Below are positions 1-8,160 of a stretch of 19,502 bases of DNA, one piece after another. The stretch lies in NCBI GenBank assembly GCA_964604915.1, contig CAZSAA010000013.1:1-19502 (forward strand), written 5' to 3'. Made by a program: the position numbers and the translations under genes. This DNA is from CAZSAA01 sp964604915. GTDB lineage: Bacteria > Patescibacteriota > Patescibacteriia > Patescibacteriales > UBA12465. Each line of letters opens with the position of its first letter. Within the stretch, counting starts at the first letter, position 1. The notes beneath the pieces were generated by a model. It had not been told where the DNA came from, did not search any database, and saw only the letters and a program-made list of their open reading frames with translations.

Positions 1-308
1 AGAGAATAAGTATAGAAGGTTTGGGCGGCCAAGTCTTTAAAGAAAAGGGGAATATAGATGTAGAATTAATTATAGACGCAGTTTCTCTGGCTGATAATTT
101 TTCGGATGCTGTTTTATTTTCTGGTGACTCTGATTTTTTATCCCTTGTCATATATTTTAAGAAAAAAGGGAAGAGGGTATGGGCGGTGTCCTCAAAGAAT
201 AATATATCTTATGAGCTACGGAAAGTTGCTAATTTTTATTATGACCTTCTAGATATAGACGGTATTTGGGGGAAAAATTTGATTAGGATTAATAGCCGTA
301 AAAAATAA
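1..308 (+). CDS. NYN-domain (DUF88/LabA-like) protein, 5' partial
   Basis: This is the C-terminal part of a PIN-like NYN-domain protein, a family of probable metal-dependent ribonucleases. The reading frame is open to the left edge (codons from base 3), so the gene begins outside the window; the TTG at 21 is only an internal leucine. Numbering from that TTG, visible family features are an NIDVEL acidic motif (Asp13), the SGDSDF motif (residues 34-39, with the paired acidic residues of the active site) and the terminal pattern around YELRKVANFYYDL that usually closes the domain. The stop is TAA at 306-308. It converges on tyrS. Family assignment is strong; RNA substrate and biological role cannot be read from the sequence. 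Confidence 0.8.
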   Translation, partial: RISIEGLGGQVFKEKGNIDVELIIDAVSLADNFSDAVLFSGDSDFLSLVIYFKKKGKRVWAVSSKNNISYELRKVANFYYDLLDIDGIWGKNLIRINSRKK

Positions 309-388
309 AACTACCCTCCAGAAGAAGGTGGCTCTAGGATGTAGAACGCTACTCCGTCTGCCCGGCGATAAGGCCGGAACGTGTAGTT
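309..388 (+). ncRNA. Possible small structured RNA after the NYN gene
   Basis: Directly after the NYN stop codon the sequence can fold into a closed multi-stem shape. AACTAC (309-314) pairs with GTAGTT (383-388). Inside it, GGA-T-GTAG (337-344) pairs with CTACTCC (349-355) across an AACG loop, 7 bp with one bulged T, and CCGGC (362-366) pairs with GCCGG (373-377) across a six-base loop. No run of T follows, so it is not a classic terminator. I do not recognise it as a known RNA class. The pairings are seen; that they form an RNA is inference. It could equally act on the other strand or be a mobile-element remnant. Confidence 0.3.
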
Positions 389-420
389 AATTACATTGTA
401 CTCTATACTCTTTTAAATCG

Positions 421-515
421 GAAAAATCAAGCCCTACCCGTTACCATTTCATCTAATTTTATCATAAATTTAGGAGTTTTTTATCTATGCTCCTTTTCCC
501 TTGGTATCGGGCTTG
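421..515 (-). terminator. Probable tyrS terminator with large branched loop
   Basis: Read on the minus strand, CAAGCCC (515-509) pairs with GGGCTTG (434-428), and just inside, seven further positions (508-502 with 440-446) pair with one A-A mismatch, separated by a five-base bulge. The loop contains its own small stem (CTCCT 490-494 with AGGAG 472-476). The outer stem is followed at once by ATTTTT in the minus direction, which fits Rho-independent termination of tyrS, whose stop codon lies 30 bases upstream. The long loop is unusual. A separate small stem, GCTAG/CTAGC (520-524/534-538), sits between the stop and this structure. Confidence 0.4.
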
Positions 516-544
516 GAAGGCTAGATGAGCTAACTAGCGACGAT

Positions 545-1726
545 CTACATAATCTTTATGAACTTCAATTTTCCTTTCTGCAGGATACTACCGGATTTTA
601 CCTGAGTAGCCATATCTTTGGCGGTTTCGCCGTCTATCTTTACTCCGCCTTGGTCGATGACGCGTCTGGCCTCTCCCTTGGAGGAGACCAGCTTGGCCTC
701 GGTAAGGATGGAGATAAGGTCGTAACTGGCTGGCTTGAATTCTTCGATCTCGGTAGGAGTATTCTTGTTGGAGAAGGTGTTGATGAAGTTTTCTTTGGCT
801 GTATCCGCCTCTGTTTGCGAGTGATACATTGCAGTAATCGCGCCAGCCAATTCTAATTTGATATCACGGGGGTTAGTTCCGGATTTCAATTTATTTTCGT
901 ATTCGGTTACCTTTTCCATGTCTATTCTGGTCAAGAGAGTGAAATACTTGATGATAAACTCATCCTTGAGTGACATGATTTTGCCGAACATATCGTTAGC
1001 CGAATCCATTAGGTTGACAGTATTGCCGAAGCTAGAACTCATCTTACGGCCATCCAGACCCTCGATAAGGGGGTTGGTGATGATATCTTGCGGTTCCTGG
1101 CCATAGTGTTTCTGCATATCGCGGCCGGTAAGCAGGTTGAAACGTTGGTCACTGCCGCCAATCTCCACATCAGCTTTCACTTGTACGGAATCATAGCCCT
1201 GCATGAGCGGGTATAATAGCTCGCGCAGGGAAACGCGTTTGCCCGTCTCTAAGCGACGGCTGATGTTATCGCGGGAGATGAATTCGTTAAGCGAGAAGAG
1301 GTTGGCTTGAGTACCTATTTCCCTGTACGTAAGTTTGCCCAGCCAGTCGCTGTTATGATATATTTCAGCTTTTTCGATGTCGATTACTTTAGCTGCTTGT
1401 TGGATATATGTGTCGAGATTCTTCTGGATTATTTCTTCTTCAAGCATAGGCCGTTCGCTTTCTTTGTCTGAGGTGTCGCCAATGATGCCGGTGAAGTCGC
1501 CGATGATAAAGACAATCTGGTGGCCTAATGCCTGGAAATCGCGTAGTTTAAGCAAGGGAATGGAGCGGCCGAGATGGATATTAGGGCTAGTCGGGTCGAT
1601 GCCGAGCTTTATCCGTAGTTTCTTACCCGATTTTAATTTTTTGGCTAAATTTTCTTTATCAATCGCCTCTTCAACGCCACGACTGAGTAATTCGGCAATT
1701 TTTTTGTCATTATCTTCTTGTTTCAT
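545..1726 (-). CDS. tyrS: Tyrosyl-tRNA synthetase
   Basis: Charges tRNA-Tyr with tyrosine in the cytoplasm (class Ic aminoacyl-tRNA synthetase). With the start chosen here the protein has 393 residues, normal for the family. The HIGH-type motif is HLGR (residues 51-54), the KMSKS-type motif is KMSSS (228-232), and an S4-like RNA-binding domain occupies roughly the last 60 residues. A longer frame exists from a TTG at 1777, but I choose the ATG at 1724-1726 because a good promoter (-35 at 1777-1772, -10 at 1754-1749) lies inside that extension and because homologues usually start near the MKQEDNDKK segment. A weak AAGG lies a few bases before the ATG. It is the only minus-strand gene here, divergent from secA and convergent with the NYN gene. 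Confidence 0.95.
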   Translation of the reverse strand: MKQEDNDKKIAELLSRGVEEAIDKENLAKKLKSGKKLRIKLGIDPTSPNIHLGRSIPLLKLRDFQALGHQIVFIIGDFTGIIGDTSDKESERPMLEEEIIQKNLDTYIQQAAKVIDIEKAEIYHNSDWLGKLTYREIGTQANLFSLNEFISRDNISRRLETGKRVSLRELLYPLMQGYDSVQVKADVEIGGSDQRFNLLTGRDMQKHYGQEPQDIITNPLIEGLDGRKMSSSFGNTVNLMDSANDMFGKIMSLKDEFIIKYFTLLTRIDMEKVTEYENKLKSGTNPRDIKLELAGAITAMYHSQTEADTAKENFINTFSNKNTPTEIEEFKPASYDLISILTEAKLVSSKGEARRVIDQGGVKIDGETAKDMATQVKSGSILQKGKLKFIKIM

Positions 1727-1741
1727 ATACCTTGATATTAC

Positions 1742-1777
1742 AGAAGAAATTGTACTATCTATGTAGCCAGAAGTCAA
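1742..1777 (-). promoter_or_regulatory. Sigma70-type promoter of tyrS
   Basis: On the minus strand TTGACT (1777-1772), a 17-base spacer, and TACAAT (1754-1749) give a 5/6 match at each box with ideal spacing. The expected transcription start is near 1742, about 16 bases before the ATG at 1726. The -35 box lies in the left arm of the inverted repeat at 1773-1799, so a protein binding that repeat would be expected to affect tyrS transcription. Confidence 0.65.
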
Positions 1778-1811
1778 AGGCTTTTTTGCTGCCTTTGACA
1801 GTTTTTGTCAA
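1773..1811. repeat. Inverted repeat and third TTGAC half-site between tyrS and secA
   Basis: GTCAAAGGC (1773-1781) and GCCTTTGAC (1791-1799) are perfect 9-base inverted copies around a nine-base centre. The right arm also forms a second inverted pair, TTGACA (1795-1800) with TGTCAA (1806-1811). Three alternating TTGAC half-sites therefore sit next to or on the tyrS -35 box in the divergent tyrS-secA spacer. This could be an operator; on the + strand the 9-bp hairpin followed by a T5 run also resembles a terminator, but no + gene reads into it from nearby. Confidence 0.6.
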
Positions 1812-1813
1812 CC

Positions 1814-1853
1814 TTTCCAGATCGTTAAATCCATATTATACTTATATTATAAT
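1814..1853 (+). promoter_or_regulatory. Candidate secA promoter region
   Basis: Two overlapping candidates are visible: TTTCCA (1814-1819), a 17-base spacer, and TATACT (1837-1842); or a perfect -10 TATAAT (1848-1853) with only a poor -35. Either gives a leader of about 45-55 bases before the secA ATG. That leader contains AAGGAGG (1881-1887). Confidence 0.35.
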
Positions 1854-1903
1854 GATTATTGTAATTGAAAACGCTTCTTTAAGGAGGTAGCGTTATTTTT
1901 TCT

Positions 1904-4617
1904 ATGAATATTTTTTCCAAATTGCTGGGTGATGCCAATGAGCGGGTAATCGATGAGATGCGAAAGACCGTCGTGACGATAAACGGGCTGGAGGATTCTG
2001 TCAAAGCATTGTCTGATGAACAATTAAAAGCCAAGACGACTGAATTCAAAGAGCGCTTGGGGACGGATATCCAGACGGTTGATAAGGAGGAGCTGAAGAA
2101 GCGGCTTGATGCCATCCTGCCCGAAGCGTTTTCCGTGGTTAGGGAAGCATCCCGCCGAGTATTAGGCCAGCGCCATTATGACGTTCAGCTTATCGGCGGC
2201 ATGGTCCTCCATCGCGGGCAGATTGCGGAAATGCGCACCGGTGAAGGTAAGACCCTGGTCGCTACCCTCCCGCTATACCTCAACGCCCTTTCTGGCAAAG
2301 GCGTGCATTTGGTAACGGTCAATGACTATCTCTCTCGTGTCGGGGCTGGTTGGATGGCACCGGTTTTCCATTTCCTCGGCTTGTCCACTAGCGTCATCAT
2401 CCATGATGCCGCCCTTACCTATGATCCGGAATATATCGATGATACCCAATATGACGAGCGTCTGAAGCATTTTAAACGATTGCCTAGGCGGGACGCATAC
2501 CGTTGCGATATCACCTACGGTACCAATAACGAGTTCGGTTTCGATTATCTGCGCGATAACATGGTATTTTCCTTGGGACAGATGGTCCAGCGCGGCCTTA
2601 ACTATGCCATTGTCGACGAAATTGACTCTATCCTCATCGATGAAGCCCGTACGCCGCTCATTATTAGCGCGGCGGCCGAAGAATCAACGGATAAATATTT
2701 CAAGTTCGCCCAGTTAGTGGAAAGGCTGGTAGAGAACGAGGACTATAATCTGGATGAGAAGATGCGGGCAGCAACCATGACTGAGGCCGGCATTGCCAAG
2801 ATGGAAAAATGGCTGGGCGTAGAGAACATCTATATCGCTGGCGGCATCAAGGAAGTGCACCATATGGAACAAGCCTTGAAAGCACGGGTGCTTTTCAAGC
2901 GAGATAAGGATTATGTGGTAAAGGACGGAGAAATCCTCATCGTAGATGAATTTACCGGACGCTTGATGCCGGGACGCCGCTATAGCGAAGGCTTGCACCA
3001 GGCGATCGAAGCCAAGGAAGGCGTAAAGGTGCAGAAGNNNNNNNNNNCATGGCGACCATAACCTTCCAGAACTATTTCCGTATGTACCAGAAACTATCCG
3101 GCATGACCGGTACCGCTGCCACCGAAGCTGAAGAGTTCTATAAGATATATAGCCTGGAAACCATCGTTATCCCCACCAACAAGCCAAACGTCAGGAAGGA
3201 CTATAACGACCTGATATATCGTACCGAGGAGGATAAATTTAAGGCCGTGATAAAAGACACTAAGCAGCGGCATCAGGCTGGCCAGCCGGTACTTATCGGT
3301 ACTATCTCTATAGAGAAGAATGAGGTCGTTGCCGCCATGATGGAGCGCGAAGGACTGCATCCCGAGATGTTAAACGCTAAGAACCATCAGAAAGAAGCGG
3401 AAATCATCTCCCGGGCCGGACGTCTCGGCGCTATCACCTTGGCCACTAACATGGCCGGGCGCGGCGTCGACATCATCTTGGGCGCGGAGGATAAGGAAGA
3501 ACAGGAAAAGGTCAAGTCGCTCGGCGGACTCCATGTCATTGGTACAGAGCGCCATGAATCCAGACGTATCGATAACCAATTGCGCGGTCGCGCCGCTCGC
3601 CAAGGTGACCCCGGCTCTTCCCAATTCTACGTCTCGACTGAGGACGACCTGATGCGCATCTTCGGCGGGGATCGGATGAAGTCGATGATGAATACTTTGA
3701 GGGTACCGGCCGACATGCCGATCGAGAACAAGATGGTATCCAAGTCGCTCGAATCCGCCCAGAAGAAAGTGGAAGGGAACAACTTCGACATGAGAAAGCA
3801 CTTGGTGGAATATGACGACGTGATAAACAAGCACCGCGAAGCGATATATCGGAGAAGGCGGGAGATACTTGAGATTGCGGAAGGAGAAAAAAGCGACAAG
3901 ACTTTGTCGGAGATAATCAGGGGTATGTTGCGGGAGGAAATAGCTCTCCTGGTCGATTTCCATTGCCAGGCAGAACAGCCACAGGATTGGAACGTTGCCG
4001 AGATAGCCGAGACGATAGGGAGCATGGTCGGCAGCGATCCGAGCGTAGCGGGGAAATTAGGGGAGATTGCCGTAGAAGTGAACAAGCAAGCCAAGGAGGA
4101 GATAATAGCATACCTGAATGGATATATTGATGAGAAATATGAAGAAATCACTCAAGCTTTCGCCGGCATCAACGTGAAGTTCCAGGAGGTGGAGAAGGGA
4201 ATCCTTATCCGCTCCATTGATCAGCTCTGGGTAGAACATCTCGAGACCATGGACTATATGCGGCGCGGTATCGGTTTGCGCGGCTATGGCCAACATGATC
4301 CGCTGGTGGAGTATAAGAAGGAGGCGTATAGGATGTTCCATGAGCTAAATGACCTGATACGCAAGCAGGTCGCCTATTCCATTTTCAAAACTGCGGACGC
4401 TATTGACGTAGCGCCAGCGGAGATATTAAAGCTAGCCCAAGAAGATGAGAACAAGCAGCTTTCTTTCGAAGGCGCCAAAAAGACCATGGGTGAGAGTGCT
4501 GGAACTATCGACATCGTGCACGAGAAGGCTAAGGACGAAGAAGGGAACAAGGTAGGCAGGAATGACCCCTGTCCTTGCGGGAGCGGGAAGAAGTATAAGA
4601 AGTGTCATGGCAAATAG
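1904..4617 (+). CDS. secA: SecA preprotein translocase ATPase (interrupted only by an assembly gap)
   Basis: Cytoplasmic motor that drives unfolded preproteins through SecYEG. It reads in two frames only because the N run at 3038-3047 is one base short; rejoined it encodes about 904 residues, the normal size. Visible landmarks: N-terminus MNIFSKLLG, Walker A MRTGEGKT (110-117), DEAD-type box DEIDSILIDEARTP (238-251), TYGTNNEFGFDYLRDNM, the ATITFQNYFRMY segment right after the gap, MAGRGVDIILG, and the C-terminal zinc motif CPCGSGKKYKKCHGK that binds SecB/ribosomes in other bacteria. An extra segment of about 20 residues (roughly 165-197) precedes the DITYG motif compared with E. coli SecA. 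AAGGAGG lies 16 bases before the ATG, farther than usual. Confidence 0.97.
3038..3047. other. Assembly gap (10 Ns) inside secA
   Basis: Ten undetermined bases separate the codons for EGVKVQK from ATITFQNYF. SecA proteins have four residues (such as Glu-Ser-x-Thr) before the Leu/Met-Ala-Thr-Ile here, so 12 bases are expected between AAG at 3035-3037 and ATG at 3049; only 11 are present. The gap most likely stands for 11 missing bases, making the apparent frameshift an artefact. Confidence 0.95.
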
Positions 4618-4624
4618 TAATTGT

Positions 4625-5020
4625 ATGAAGTATCTAACCTTCCGGCTAAAATTCGGTCAATTTCTTAAAGAGGAGATTGAGGCACGAGCCAAGGATATCG
4701 AAGCGGGAGTGCTGCTATCGATTGTTGGCGCTTTAGAGAATGCCAATTTACGAATGGCTGGCGCAATTGTTGGTCAACAAGATGTTAGAAGTTTTGACGG
4801 GCCATTCGAAATTGTTTCTGGGACAGGAACGATTTCAAAAGATGGCTGCCATCTTCACATTTCTGTGTCCGATAAGGAAGGAAAAGTAATCGGTGGGCAT
4901 CTAAAGGATGGTTGTAAAATAGGTGTCACGGCAGAAGTCGTAATCGGAATTCTCGAAGGTACTTCCTACAAAAGAACTTTCGATGAACATACAGGGTTCA
5001 AGGAACTAGAGATTGGGTAG
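4625..5020 (+). CDS. PPC/DUF296-domain protein (PD1-like)
   Basis: A 131-residue single-domain protein of the PPC (DUF296) family, small trimeric proteins found alone in bacteria and archaea and fused to AT-hooks in plants. Diagnostic features are the N-terminal FRLKFGQFLKEEI strand-helix, the CHLHISVSD strand (His77, His79), and the GGHLKDGCKIG turn (90-100), whose histidines form a metal site in known structures, followed by TAEVVI. I start at the ATG at 4625, where the domain begins; an in-frame ATG at 4607 would overlap the secA end by 11 bases. The closeness to secA suggests co-transcription. The bacterial function is not established; DNA binding is often assumed. Confidence 0.8.
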   Translation: MKYLTFRLKFGQFLKEEIEARAKDIEAGVLLSIVGALENANLRMAGAIVGQQDVRSFDGPFEIVSGTGTISKDGCHLHISVSDKEGKVIGGHLKDGCKIGVTAEVVIGILEGTSYKRTFDEHTGFKELEIG

Positions 5021-5194
5021 GGATGCAGATGACGCTAAGATGGTTATTGATGAGTTCTTATTTCGTCCGGCGCCGGTTATGGAAGTAAAAGTCTAAAGGA
5101 TGGATTTGAGAAGGAATAAGGATGGCAGCCAATAAAGTCTTGAAATAAAAATAGTCATTCATTTGCAAGAGTAATTTCTATAAGCCTCTAATGT

Positions 5195-5833
5195 ATGGAC
5201 CTATTAGATATCATAAAAGATGAAGCCAAACGCAGGTTATCCGGTATAAACAGCTGTCATAGCTGGGAGCACACGGAAAGGGTGTATAATTTAGCTATGC
5301 ATATCGGCCAGAAAGAAGGAGCAGATCTTGACGTCCTAGGACTAGCCGCCATCTTGCATGATATTGCCAGGAAGGAGCAGGATGAATCGAACGGGAAGAT
5401 AGATCACGCTGAGAGAGGCGCGGAAATCGCGAAAGAGATATTGGGCGGCTATGGCTTGCCCGAGAAAAAGTTAGAGAATATCCTGCATTGTATTAAATCT
5501 CATCGGTATAGGAACAACATCGTACCGTCGACTATCGAAGCGAAGATATTATATGATTCCGACAAATTGGATTCGATCGGCGCTATCGGTATCGGCCGAA
5601 ACTTTTCTTTTGCTGGGCATCTGGGAGCGAAAGTACATGACAAAGAGGCTAACTTGGACAAATCAGCCGAATATACGGTAGATGATACGGCCTATAGGGA
5701 GTACCTGGTAAAATTGAGATATGTGAAAGACAAGATGCTGACTGATGAGGGCAGGAGGATCGCAGAGGGTAGGCATAATTTTCAGGAAGAGTTTTTCAAG
5801 CGGCTGAATGAGGAGGTTGATGGCAATATGTGA
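5195..5833 (+). CDS. HD-domain phosphohydrolase (YedJ/YpgQ-like)
   Basis: A 212-residue cytosolic HD protein. Metal ligands are visible as His26 in HSWEHTERVYNLA, His55-Asp56 in AAILHDIAR, and Asp121/Asp123 in LYDSDKLDSIGAIGIGR; His71 and His103 are additional conserved-type histidines. The DSDKLDSIGAIGIGR stretch is typical of the YedJ/YpgQ branch, and Bacillus YpgQ has been described as a (d)NTP pyrophosphohydrolase. If this holds here, the gene fits the nucleotide-cleaning enzymes found downstream. Start ATG at 5195 gives the natural N-terminus; no convincing ribosome-binding site is visible. The following 136 bases carry the palindrome at 5859-5870 and the next gene's promoter. Confidence 0.8.
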   Translation: MDLLDIIKDEAKRRLSGINSCHSWEHTERVYNLAMHIGQKEGADLDVLGLAAILHDIARKEQDESNGKIDHAERGAEIAKEILGGYGLPEKKLENILHCIKSHRYRNNIVPSTIEAKILYDSDKLDSIGAIGIGRNFSFAGHLGAKVHDKEANLDKSAEYTVDDTAYREYLVKLRYVKDKMLTDEGRRIAEGRHNFQEEFFKRLNEEVDGNM

Positions 5834-5858
5834 TGATTAGGTGTTCGGTTATTATGCA

Positions 5859-5870
5859 TTATCATGATAA
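5859..5870. repeat. 12-base palindrome TTATCATGATAA
   Basis: A perfect palindrome made of two TTATCA half-sites, about 80 bases before the -35 box of the first DUF4143 ATPase. The same half-site recurs several times in front of the second ATPase (11737-11760). It could be an operator, but AT-rich words such as this arise by chance. Confidence 0.35.
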
Positions 5871-5949
5871 GATGAAATTTTCTCCCAGCAATCAGTTTAG
5901 TTAGAGGTTGTTCTAAGAAAAAGATTGACGTTGATGATTAAGGGATTTG

Positions 5950-5978
5950 TTGACAAAAAGTATTACTAAATGTATAAT
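5950..5978 (+). promoter_or_regulatory. Perfect consensus sigma70 promoter of the first ATPase
   Basis: TTGACA (5950-5955), a 17-base spacer, and TATAAT (5973-5978): both boxes are exact consensus at the ideal distance. Transcription should start near 5985. The upstream ATG at 5970 lies between the boxes and so cannot be translated from this transcript, leaving the ATG at 6000 as start with a leader of about 15 bases. Confidence 0.85.
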
Positions 5979-5999
5979 ATTTTTACAAAAAGTAAAGAT

Positions 6000-7178
6000 A
6001 TGTTTCCAAGAAAAATCTATCCCGACCTAAAAAATCATTTAAACAAGAGACAGGTAACAGTTTTGACTGGATTAAGGCGTACCGGCAAGACGACTTTAGT
6101 GAAATCTTTATTAGCAGAGATAGAGAGCAAAAACAAACTTTATCTTGATTTGCAGGTTCTGGCTAACCAGGACATTTTTTATAGCCGGAATTTTGACGCC
6201 ATTGTCGAGAGCTTAAAACTACGCGGCCTTGATTTTGATAAAAAGGCATATTTAGCCATAGATGAAATCCAAATAGTTAAAGAATTGCCAGGTATCGTGA
6301 AATATATCTATGATAATTATAAAGTAAAGTTTATTTTAACCGGGTCAAGCTCATACTATATTAAGAATTTATTCAGTGAATCGTTAGCCGGACGGAAGAA
6401 AATATTCGAATTAAAGCCGCTTGATTTTGGCGAATTTTTAACTTTCAAGAACGTTAAGTTCGTCAAGCGCGATCTAGAAAAAGCGACTTTTAACGACAGC
6501 GAATATACTAGGCTCAAGAAGTATTATGATGATTACGTAGCGTTTGGCGGCTTTCCAGAAGTGGTGCTGGCTAAGACTAGGCAAGATAAACAGGATCTGC
6601 TCAATGATATCATTAGTTCGTATGTCAATATTGATATAGCGGCGCTCGATGATTTTGATAATCGGCAGAACGTATATAACCTATTGAAGCTTCTGGCGAG
6701 CCGGGCTGGCAGCCGGGTGGACTATTCTAAGTTGGCCAGCGTCAGCGGCCTTAACCGCCATAAGGTAAAAGAATGCCTGGAACTATTTTCTAGTACCTAC
6801 CTGATATATCTGGTCAGCGTCCATGGTAAGAGCGTCGACCGAGAAATCGTCAAAGCGAAAAAGCTCTATTTCGCTGATTCAGGGCTGCTGTCGGCGTTAG
6901 CAGAAGTAAGTAGCGGGGTTAAATTTGAAAATGCCCTATATAACCAACTAGCCTCGTTCGGGCAGATCAAATACTATGCCATAAAAACCGGGCAAGAAAT
7001 CGATTATATCCTTGAAAATAAGATTGCTTTGGAGGCTAAGGAGACTCCTAGCGAGGGTGACTGGAATAGCCTGGTTAATTTGACTAAAAAAGCTGGGCTA
7101 TCCCGTTGTTATTTGGTAGGGAAGAACAAATCGCCTAAATTTGATAATTTCCTTTGGGCCGGTAGTATCTTCGGTTAG
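6000..7178 (+). CDS. AAA ATPase with DUF4143 C-terminal domain
   Basis: A stand-alone ATPase of the AAA_14/DUF4143 family (COG1373), common in archaea and small-genome bacteria and functionally obscure. With the start at 6000 it has 392 residues. Walker A is GLRRTGKTT (24-32), Walker B AYLAIDEIQ (83-91), and the sensor segment FILTGSSS follows. The C-terminal domain shows a restriction-endonuclease-like pattern, Asp335 in EIDY and Glu345-x-Lys347 in LEAK. I moved the start from the ATG at 5970 because a perfect promoter overlaps it. The gene is flanked by non-coding spacers on both sides, so it is a single transcription unit, perhaps an inserted cassette. Confidence 0.88.
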   Translation: MFPRKIYPDLKNHLNKRQVTVLTGLRRTGKTTLVKSLLAEIESKNKLYLDLQVLANQDIFYSRNFDAIVESLKLRGLDFDKKAYLAIDEIQIVKELPGIVKYIYDNYKVKFILTGSSSYYIKNLFSESLAGRKKIFELKPLDFGEFLTFKNVKFVKRDLEKATFNDSEYTRLKKYYDDYVAFGGFPEVVLAKTRQDKQDLLNDIISSYVNIDIAALDDFDNRQNVYNLLKLLASRAGSRVDYSKLASVSGLNRHKVKECLELFSSTYLIYLVSVHGKSVDREIVKAKKLYFADSGLLSALAEVSSGVKFENALYNQLASFGQIKYYAIKTGQEIDYILENKIALEAKETPSEGDWNSLVNLTKKAGLSRCYLVGKNKSPKFDNFLWAGSIFG

Positions 7179-7337
7179 GTGGCCAGGGGTTAGGATATTC
7201 TTAAAATTTTAAATAATATAACTATCATCAACAAGAAAATTTAGTCCAGTTATTCTGATGCCAGGCTATCGGGTAAGAAGGGATATAAAAGAGAAGCTTG
7301 CAAGTGATGTCTATCAAATAATCTCACATAAGCTAAT

Positions 7338-8150
7338 ATGGAGCTAAAAATCATCGGGAAAATCTCCCTTGAGAATTTCGAAAGGAAGCCCAAGAAAAGG
7401 CGGCCGGAAACATACGCGCCGGAAATAAAGGGGAAAATGGAATCGCTAGCGCGCTTTGCTAACGAGCGGTTCGGTGATATAGCTGGTCCGGATGGGAGGA
7501 TAAGGATGAAAAGCGAAGATGATATCCGCTACGTATCGATTAAGGAAGGCGCTTGGGCAAAGGAGCAGGGATTAGGTTTGGAAGAGTATCGCCAGAAGCA
7601 GGAATCGTCTAACAGTTCCTTGGCTGAACAGGCGGTAACCCTGTCTTTAGCTAAGGTTTTGGGAGATAGATTCTTGTCGCTGCGTTCTTCGGCCTGGGAT
7701 GACTATGAGAATGGCGTGGATAACCTGCTTTTCGATACAAAGACCGGCAGCTTGATCTGCGGTTTTGACGAGGTAATCGAAGGATATGGCCAGGACGGGA
7801 GCGATAAGAAGGAAGAGAAGGTAATGCGCAAGTTCAGGCAAGGAGGCGCCAGGGCTAAGTATGGCTTAGAGCTTACCTCGGCTAATCCTATCTCAATCAA
7901 CATCTCCGAGCAGTGGCATCTGCCCACCTTCTATATTTCTCTCAATAAGGAAGAACTTAGTGACCTGTTGGAAGGTGTCTGTCAGGAAAAGATAGGCGAA
8001 GCGGAAAAGAAGGTCCTGGGTGATTTGGTCGCTTCCCTGGAACAGCAATTAGGCAAGATGAAGGGGCTATCAAGTAATATTCCCGCTGCTCTAGCACAAA
8101 ATCTCAGGAAATCCCAAGTATTCGTCGATAGCTTGAAAGAAAAGCTCTAG
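7338..8150 (+). CDS. Uncharacterised protein, possible nuclease-like core
   Basis: A 270-residue, mostly soluble and charged protein that I cannot name. The most conserved-looking part is residues 119-146, with an AWDDYENGVDNLL segment followed by TGSLICGFDEV. Together with Glu97 on a preceding helix, this loosely resembles the alpha-beta layout of PD-(D/E)XK nucleases, but the lysine is missing, so catalysis is doubtful. The last 60 residues look helical and coiled (EKKVLGDLVASLEQQLGKMKG). It is the first gene of a tight + strand series and lies 10 bases before a small membrane protein, so the two may work together. No signal peptide or membrane segment is visible. Confidence 0.7.
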   Translation: MELKIIGKISLENFERKPKKRRPETYAPEIKGKMESLARFANERFGDIAGPDGRIRMKSEDDIRYVSIKEGAWAKEQGLGLEEYRQKQESSNSSLAEQAVTLSLAKVLGDRFLSLRSSAWDDYENGVDNLLFDTKTGSLICGFDEVIEGYGQDGSDKKEEKVMRKFRQGGARAKYGLELTSANPISINISEQWHLPTFYISLNKEELSDLLEGVCQEKIGEAEKKVLGDLVASLEQQLGKMKGLSSNIPAALAQNLRKSQVFVDSLKEKL

Positions 8151-8160
8151 GTCTAATTAT

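Noticed and set aside
1775..1777. TTG start giving tyrS 17 extra N-terminal residues
   Set aside because: The extension contains the likely tyrS promoter and does not resemble usual TyrRS N-termini.
3370..4341. Several long open frames on the minus strand within secA
   Set aside because: They are frame shadows of a strongly conserved + strand gene with no recognisable domain. The same holds for minus-strand frames within ileS.
5022..5096. 24-codon stretch after the PPC gene (ending RPAPVMEVKV then stop) that reads like the end of a protein
   Set aside because: No start codon for a full frame and an upstream stop in frame; possibly a relic, but not supportable.
5970..5972. ATG start for the first ATPase
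   Set aside because: It lies between the -35 and -10 boxes of a perfect promoter and would be upstream of the transcript start.
7201..7212. AT palindrome TTAAAATTTTAA after the first ATPase
   Set aside because: Low-complexity A/T palindrome expected by chance, not followed by a GC stem or T-run.
7258..7347. 29-codon ORF before the gene at 7338, with a vaguely RbfA-like charged start
   Set aside because: It overlaps the next gene's start in another frame, is very short, and the resemblance is too weak to call a gene or remnant.
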